From the NCBI GenBank assembly GCA_028281065.1, contig JANQKN010000050.1, positions 1-47,636 of the forward strand: a DNA stretch of 47,636 nucleotides, given 5' to 3'. The position numbers were made by a program, and so were the translations under genes. The notes below the pieces were generated by a model. It was not told the DNA's origin. It saw nothing but the letters and a program-made list of their open reading frames with translations, and ran no database searches. This document shows, in pieces, positions 44,290 to 47,636 of the stretch (positions are counted from its first letter, which is position 1; each line of letters begins with the position of its first letter). The DNA comes from Flavobacteriaceae bacterium. GTDB lineage: Bacteria; Bacteroidota; Bacteroidia; Flavobacteriales; Flavobacteriaceae.

Positions 44290-44865
44290 CTACGTGGCAT
44301 CTACCCAACGATGTCGCGCCCATTGTTGTAGCTTGAAGAACAGCCACCCAATACCCCCGCCAAAGAACATCCCTGTAATAATGTCCAATGGATAGTGAAC
44401 GCCTAGGTAAATTCTACTGTAGGCTACGGTTACCGCCCAAAAAAGAAGCAGGAAGGGAAGGTACTTCCACTTTTCCCTTAACAACAGTCCTAAAAACACC
44501 GCTGCAGCCATAGAACTGGCCGCATGAGCCGAGAAATATCCATAACGCCCACAACCATCTGCCACAAAACGCATAACCTCCCTAAGGGCTTCTACCCTAC
44601 AGGGGCGTGGTCGTTGGAACAATACATATTTAAACAAATTGGCTAACTGATCGGTAGCAGTGATCATTAAAGCAACACTTACCAATATAACAAGGGTGGT
44701 CTTCCATCCCCATCTGCGGAAAATGTGATAGAGCAAAAACAGATACAATGGGATCGACGAGTACTTTTCGGTAACAAAAAGCCAAAAGCCATCCCAAGAC
44801 TCACTTCCCAATTGGTTCAGGAAGAGAAAAAGTTCTGTATCATATTGTAAGAGTTCCTCAATCAT
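44290..44865 (-). CDS. PAP2-family phosphatase (membrane)
   Basis: 191 residues from ATG 44865, whose ATGATTGA overlaps the stop of the upstream small gene by 8 nt; an in-frame GTG at 44901 is less likely. The three phosphatase motifs are present: [10 protein letters not shown] (KX6RP), SAHAASS (the PSGH-like loop, with His) and [12 protein letters not shown] (SRX5HX3D). About five membrane helices surround them. It dephosphorylates lipid phosphates, such as undecaprenyl pyrophosphate or phosphatidate. Next to an Und-P-based glycan cassette, carrier recycling is a fair inference. Confidence 0.9.
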   Translation of the reverse strand: MIEELLQYDTELFLFLNQLGSESWDGFWLFVTEKYSSIPLYLFLLYHIFRRWGWKTTLVILVSVALMITATDQLANLFKYVLFQRPRPCRVEALREVMRFVADGCGRYGYFSAHAASSMAAAVFLGLLLREKWKYLPFLLLFWAVTVAYSRIYLGVHYPLDIITGMFFGGGIGWLFFKLQQWARHRWVDAT

Positions 44866-45088
44866 CTTCGTATCGGGATACTTCCCTATCGTAAAAAGCA
44901 CTCGCTTCTTTAATGGAGTTCTCTGCTTCTGTCCCCAATTCTTTTTGATCGTGTTGATCGAACTCCTCGAACCATTCTATTTCATCGTTCTCCAAATTGA
45001 TGATAAAACGTGGAAATTCGGTGTGTATCACAAAAATGGCATTGGGAAAATCGGTATTATCACCCAATATGTATTTCGGAAGTTGCAT
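44858..45088 (-). CDS. Small acidic conserved-type protein (76 aa)
   Basis: A 76-residue protein with [20 protein letters not shown] at about 16-35, forming two beta strands, then an acidic helical tail. No signal peptide or membrane segment. It is translationally coupled to the PAP2 gene by an 8-nt overlap. I do not recognise a named family, though the composition and coupling support a real gene. A promoter with the TTG/TAACTTG pattern lies 20 nt before its start. Confidence 0.65.
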   Translation of the reverse strand: MQLPKYILGDNTDFPNAIFVIHTEFPRFIINLENDEIEWFEEFDQHDQKELGTEAENSIKEASAFYDREVSRYEDD

Positions 45089-45107
45089 GTGGATTGATTT
45101 TAATGCC

Positions 45108-45135
45108 GCAAGTTACGTTTTTTACGGTTTATCAA
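45108..45135 (-). promoter_or_regulatory. Candidate promoter TTG-N17-TAACTTGC for the 76-aa/PAP2 operon
   Basis: On the minus strand, TTG at 45135-45133, a 17-nt spacer, then TAACTTGC, close to TAnnTTTG. It ends 19 nt before the ATG at 45088. Confidence 0.4.
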
Positions 45136-45327
45136 GCTATGGGAGGTGGTTTCAATTGGAGGTACTACCTAAGGGAGGCAGTTGTTGGAGCAACATTAGC
45201 ACCCCATAAAAAGTTACTACTTTCAATAAAGGCTATACAGTATTACTTTTTTAACGTAATAAATTCCAGCGTTTTCCACTTTTATTTTTCGTAATATTTT
45301 GTTCTCTTTAAGGTAGTAGAATACTAT

Positions 45328-45394
45328 TCTTCCCCCATATGGTATTCTTTCCCCCAAATGACTCTTCCCCCATATGTCATTATTTCCCCATTTT
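45328..45394 (+). repeat. Four C-rich direct repeats, candidate operator of the Sdp-like operon
   Basis: TCTTCCCCCATATG at 45328-45341 and again exactly at 45363-45376; TCTTTCCCCCAAATG at 45346-45360; and a weaker copy with TTTCCCCATTTT ending at 45394. The C runs are spaced 19, 16 and 19 nt apart, near two helical turns. No coding sequence explains the repetition. Confidence 0.6.
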
Positions 45395-45576
45395 AAGAAG
45401 GCGGTATCCGAAAAGCCAAGAAAGAGTAGGAAAATTAAAAACGATAATCAAACCTGGCATTCACGGAATAAACTTGCGCATTCGTAGGTTAAAATTATGG
45501 GTTCGTCAATACTATTCCTGCCTTGTAAGACTTCCTTAAGAATTTAAATAACTCTATTAATCAAAATTTAAAAATC

Positions 45577-46365
45577 ATGAAAAAAATCAGGAGAATTTAC
45601 CGTAGTCCATGGGTCATAGCGGCCCTATGTTTCCTCTTTGTCCTCGTTAGTTGCGAGCGCGAAGAGGATGCCAATCCAGAACCACAAACCGTAGAGTTTA
45701 CGGGCAAAGAACTTTTTAAAGGGGTATTCTTTACTGAAGGGAAAATTGGCAAACAAATCGATCTTTACAGTGAAAGGGCTTTGCTTATGGAAAACCTATC
45801 CCAAGAGGATAGAAGCCAAGCAAGCGAGCAGACAAACAAAGTTGTTGATTACATAGACCGTGCACATCCAGGGTTTTTCCAAGAGTTTAAAGCAGCACTG
45901 CACTCTAAAAACCACAATGCTATTAAAGACATGCTGTTAGTAGGGACCAACCACCTATCTGAAGCTATGCCAGAGGTATTCCCAGCCATTAACGAACTTC
46001 GCAACACCATACAAAATGATGTAGACAAAGGTGTTATTGCCGAAGATGGAAAGTTGATCCAAGAAAAATTGGATGCCAAATTACCGGAATATGAAACTTT
46101 GCTAGCAGATAACATGATCTCTTCGGGAGACCAGCGGGCAACCACATTGATATTCAATATTAATATTTGGATTAATATCAACGTCCACACCAATGTTAAT
46201 GTGCAATTAAACGTAAATCTTCATACCAATGTAAATATTGATGTTAACATCAATATAACCGAACCAGATATTGTAGATGTCTTTCATGACGGAACAGGCA
46301 ATCCAGATTCACTTTATTTCGAAATGTTGGTGGACGATATTGCTCAATTGCAATTAACCCATTAA
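45577..46365 (+). CDS. SdpC-like antimicrobial peptide precursor, lipoprotein
   Basis: A 262-residue protein. A long N-terminal signal (basic KKIRRIYR, then hydrophobic) ends in lipobox LVSC with Cys26. Residues 41-135 (FTGKELFKGVFFTEGKIGKQ, then DRAHPGFFQEF and MLLVGTNHLSEAM) match the conserved part of SdpC-family precursors as I remember it. Residues 194-229 hold three 12-residue repeats with strict alternation of Asn and beta-branched residues, then an acidic tail. In Bacillus, the mature toxin is cut from the C-terminal half of SdpC with help from SdpA and SdpB; the two genes that follow here are SdpA- and SdpB-like. A promoter is not clear. Target, processing and toxicity are inferred. 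Confidence 0.72.
   Translation: MKKIRRIYRSPWVIAALCFLFVLVSCEREEDANPEPQTVEFTGKELFKGVFFTEGKIGKQIDLYSERALLMENLSQEDRSQASEQTNKVVDYIDRAHPGFFQEFKAALHSKNHNAIKDMLLVGTNHLSEAMPEVFPAINELRNTIQNDVDKGVIAEDGKLIQEKLDAKLPEYETLLADNMISSGDQRATTLIFNINIWININVHTNVNVQLNVNLHTNVNIDVNINITEPDIVDVFHDGTGNPDSLYFEMLVDDIAQLQLTH
46156..46263 (+). repeat. 36-bp repeats encoding three 12-residue Asn-ladder units
   Basis: Three 36-bp, in-frame units covering residues 194-229: NINIWININVHT, NVNVQLNVNLHT and NVNIDVNINITE. Each divides into two hexapeptides N-h-N-h-x-h, where h is Ile, Val, Leu or Thr (Glu in the last position) and x is W, H, Q, H, D or T. DNA identity is modest, so protein-level selection is likely. Confidence 0.9.
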
Positions 46366-46378
46366 GGATCGTTAACCG

Positions 46379-46924
46379 ATGAAGTACCGTTTTACTATTG
46401 TACTGATCGTATCCTTTACGAGCTTGTGTGCTTTTGTTTTGGTGATTTTCTTTTCCTCTATTGGGTTTAACCCCGTACAGAGCGAAGTGAGCCACCAACG
46501 ACTTATAAAAACCTTTATCCCACAGGGCTGGGCGTTCTTTACGCGCAGCCCACGGGAAGCTCAATCAATTCTCTATTCGGTAGTGGGGGAAACACTAATC
46601 CCGGTAAAGCACAAACATTCGGGTTTTTCGAAAGCCTTTGGGCTAAACCGAAAATCCACCGCAATTGTTACTGAAGCATCCTTGTTACGGGCCAACATTC
46701 CAGACAGTGTCTTTATGAACACCCAATGGGGGTATCAAGCGGATCGTATAGGTGAATTTCCCAAAACCAGTTTTAAGGTAACCAACGAAATGGGACAAGC
46801 CATTCTTTGTGGTGAATATGTCCTGGTGTTTCAAAAACCGGTCCCCTGGGCCTGGAGCAAGTCCATGGAAGAGATGGACATGCCAGCCAAAGTAGCACGA
46901 TTGGAAATTGTTTGCGATGAATAA
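46379..46924 (+). CDS. sdpA: SdpA family antimicrobial peptide system protein
   Basis: A 181-residue protein, 13 nt after the precursor gene. One N-terminal membrane anchor lies at about 5-27. IPQGWAFFTRSPREAQ at 48-63 is the hallmark segment of the SdpA family, and GEYVLVFQKPVPWAWSK near 144-160 is the later conserved block. In Bacillus, SdpA acts with SdpB to mature the SdpC toxin at the membrane. It overlaps the next gene by 8 nt. Slightly longer than the Bacillus protein (about 158 residues). Confidence 0.82.
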   Translation: MKYRFTIVLIVSFTSLCAFVLVIFFSSIGFNPVQSEVSHQRLIKTFIPQGWAFFTRSPREAQSILYSVVGETLIPVKHKHSGFSKAFGLNRKSTAIVTEASLLRANIPDSVFMNTQWGYQADRIGEFPKTSFKVTNEMGQAILCGEYVLVFQKPVPWAWSKSMEEMDMPAKVARLEIVCDE

Positions 46925-47636
46925 CCTATTGTCCCGAATAGAAGGGTATGCCATACAACTGGCTTCCCAAAAAATCCCTTTTACCAATACGGTGGGCCTA
47001 GCAAGATCGGTATTGGCCATGGGTACCCTATTAACTTTATTAGCAAACCCTGTTCATTACTTTTTCTCCCGATCTGTAGATGGTGTGTATTATAGCCCAT
47101 TGCTTGATCTGGAAGTGTTTCCATTGAACAAACTGAATTTCTTCTTCCTATTTGGGATCGAGAATGCGGTATTCATGAAATGGATCGCCATTGTTATACT
47201 TATAGCTGTTATTTCAGGCTACTTCATGAAGATTACTTCCTTACTGCATTGGTGGGTGGCTATCAGCTTTATGCTGTCTTCTTCCGCTTTGGATGGAGGT
47301 GACCAGATTGCAGCTATTTTGTCATTCTTCCTCATTTTTATTTGTTGGACCGATCCCCGAAAAACCCATTGGCAACGGATCGAAAACCATACAGCTCCAA
47401 AAAACATAGTGGCCATACTGGCCATTTGGCTCATTAGGTTACAAATGGCCGTGATCTATTTTCATGCCAGCGTGGGTAAGTTTTCGGTTGAGGAATGGTC
47501 CAATGGAACGGCACTGTACTATTGGCTGAACCATTCTTCTTTTGGTATCACATCGTTCTGGAGGCCTATATTAAATCCAATCCTTAGCAGCGAAATCCTC
47601 CTCCCCTTAATCACGTATGGGGCACTCATCCTGGAG
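46917..47636 (+). CDS. sdpB: SdpB family / HTTM-like membrane protein, partial (runs off the window)
   Basis: ATG 46917, overlapping the sdpA stop by 8 nt; the frame is open for 240 codons to the window end. At least five hydrophobic segments are seen (for example about 30-48, 79-102, 108-122, 127-142 and 160-172). HASVGKFSVEEWSNGTALYYWL near 177-198 is the characteristic loop of SdpB/HTTM proteins, relatives of the vitamin K-dependent carboxylase membrane domain. In Bacillus, SdpB is needed to produce active toxin. The remaining C-terminus and any immunity gene lie beyond the window. Confidence 0.82.
   Translation, partial: MNNLLSRIEGYAIQLASQKIPFTNTVGLARSVLAMGTLLTLLANPVHYFFSRSVDGVYYSPLLDLEVFPLNKLNFFFLFGIENAVFMKWIAIVILIAVISGYFMKITSLLHWWVAISFMLSSSALDGGDQIAAILSFFLIFICWTDPRKTHWQRIENHTAPKNIVAILAIWLIRLQMAVIYFHASVGKFSVEEWSNGTALYYWLNHSSFGITSFWRPILNPILSSEILLPLITYGALILE

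Larger units (their letters stand above)
45089..45576. other. 488-bp intergenic region upstream of the Sdp-like operon
   Basis: No gene is convincing here. It holds the minus-strand promoter of the 76-aa gene at its left end, an AT-rich middle, four C-rich direct repeats at 45328-45394, a weak -7 candidate TAAACTTG at 45469-45476, and about 100 nt of AT-rich leader before the SdpC-like start. A plus-strand frame through 45294 exists but looks accidental. Confidence 0.6.

Noticed and set aside
45010-45294. Plus-strand frame upstream of the SdpC-like gene with MGGGFNWRYYLREAVVGATL-type peptide
   Set aside because: It overlaps the coding strand of the 76-aa gene at its start, has no ribosome or promoter signal and an AT-rich tail with no family pattern. 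It is better explained as an accidental frame in the intergenic region.
1-47636. CRISPR arrays, tRNA or rRNA genes, transposases and prophage genes
   Set aside because: No regularly spaced palindromic repeats, no cloverleaf sequences and no transposase, integrase or phage structural motifs were seen by eye. A short or divergent RNA gene could still have been missed.

Overview
The window looks like chromosomal DNA of a marine-type member of the Bacteroidota, most likely Flavobacteriaceae. The evidence is an orphan SusD-family lipoprotein, a roughly 1,120-residue SecA, a DUF2795 protein, a Wzc kinase with a Tyr-Gly tail, and several copies of the Bacteroidota -7 promoter box TAnnTTTG. I saw no rRNA, tRNA, CRISPR array or transposase. 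All family calls come from reading motifs by eye; no database search was possible.

Region 1 (1-23932, almost all minus strand) is a capsule or O-antigen type surface-polysaccharide locus. It reads from wza at the right to a cut-off sulfotransferase at the left edge. It holds export and control genes (Wza, Wzc tyrosine kinase, Wzm/Wzt ABC exporter), a phosphoglycosyl transferase for chain initiation, sugar-nucleotide genes for UDP-GalNAcA-type sugars and GDP-L-fucose, about ten glycosyltransferases, and decorating enzymes (pyruvyltransferase, methyltransferase, acetyltransferase, two sulfotransferases). Most genes abut or overlap by 1-7 nt. One sulfotransferase is inserted on the opposite strand with its own promoter box. 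The product is probably an acidic, fucose-containing, possibly sulfated polymer.

Region 2 (24034-33674, plus strand) carries mostly housekeeping genes: an ABC-F ATPase, a methyltransferase, two tiny related membrane proteins, an orphan SusD-like lipoprotein, a cobalamin adenosyltransferase, a DUF2795 protein and SecA, with clear terminators after the last two.

Region 3 (33695-39200) contains two ECF sigma-factor loci, each with a membrane protein that could be its anti-sigma factor. The second ends in a secreted protein with a 33-bp, 11-residue Trp repeat. DUF6249, DoxX-like and DUF2911 genes lie around them.

Region 4 (39214-45088) has meaB, a nucleotide-sugar epimerase, a three-gene membrane-glycan cassette (polyprenyl-phosphate GT2, double LAB_N protein, ArnT-like transferase) and a PAP2 phosphatase.

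Region 5 (45089-47636) is the most novel part. It is an Sdp-like antimicrobial peptide operon: an SdpC-like lipoprotein precursor, SdpA, and SdpB cut by the window edge. The C-terminal part of the precursor holds six Asn-rich hexapeptide units (three 12-residue repeats) with strict alternation of polar and hydrophobic residues. I know of no equivalent in the Bacillus toxin. Four C-rich direct repeats lie upstream of the operon and may be its operator.
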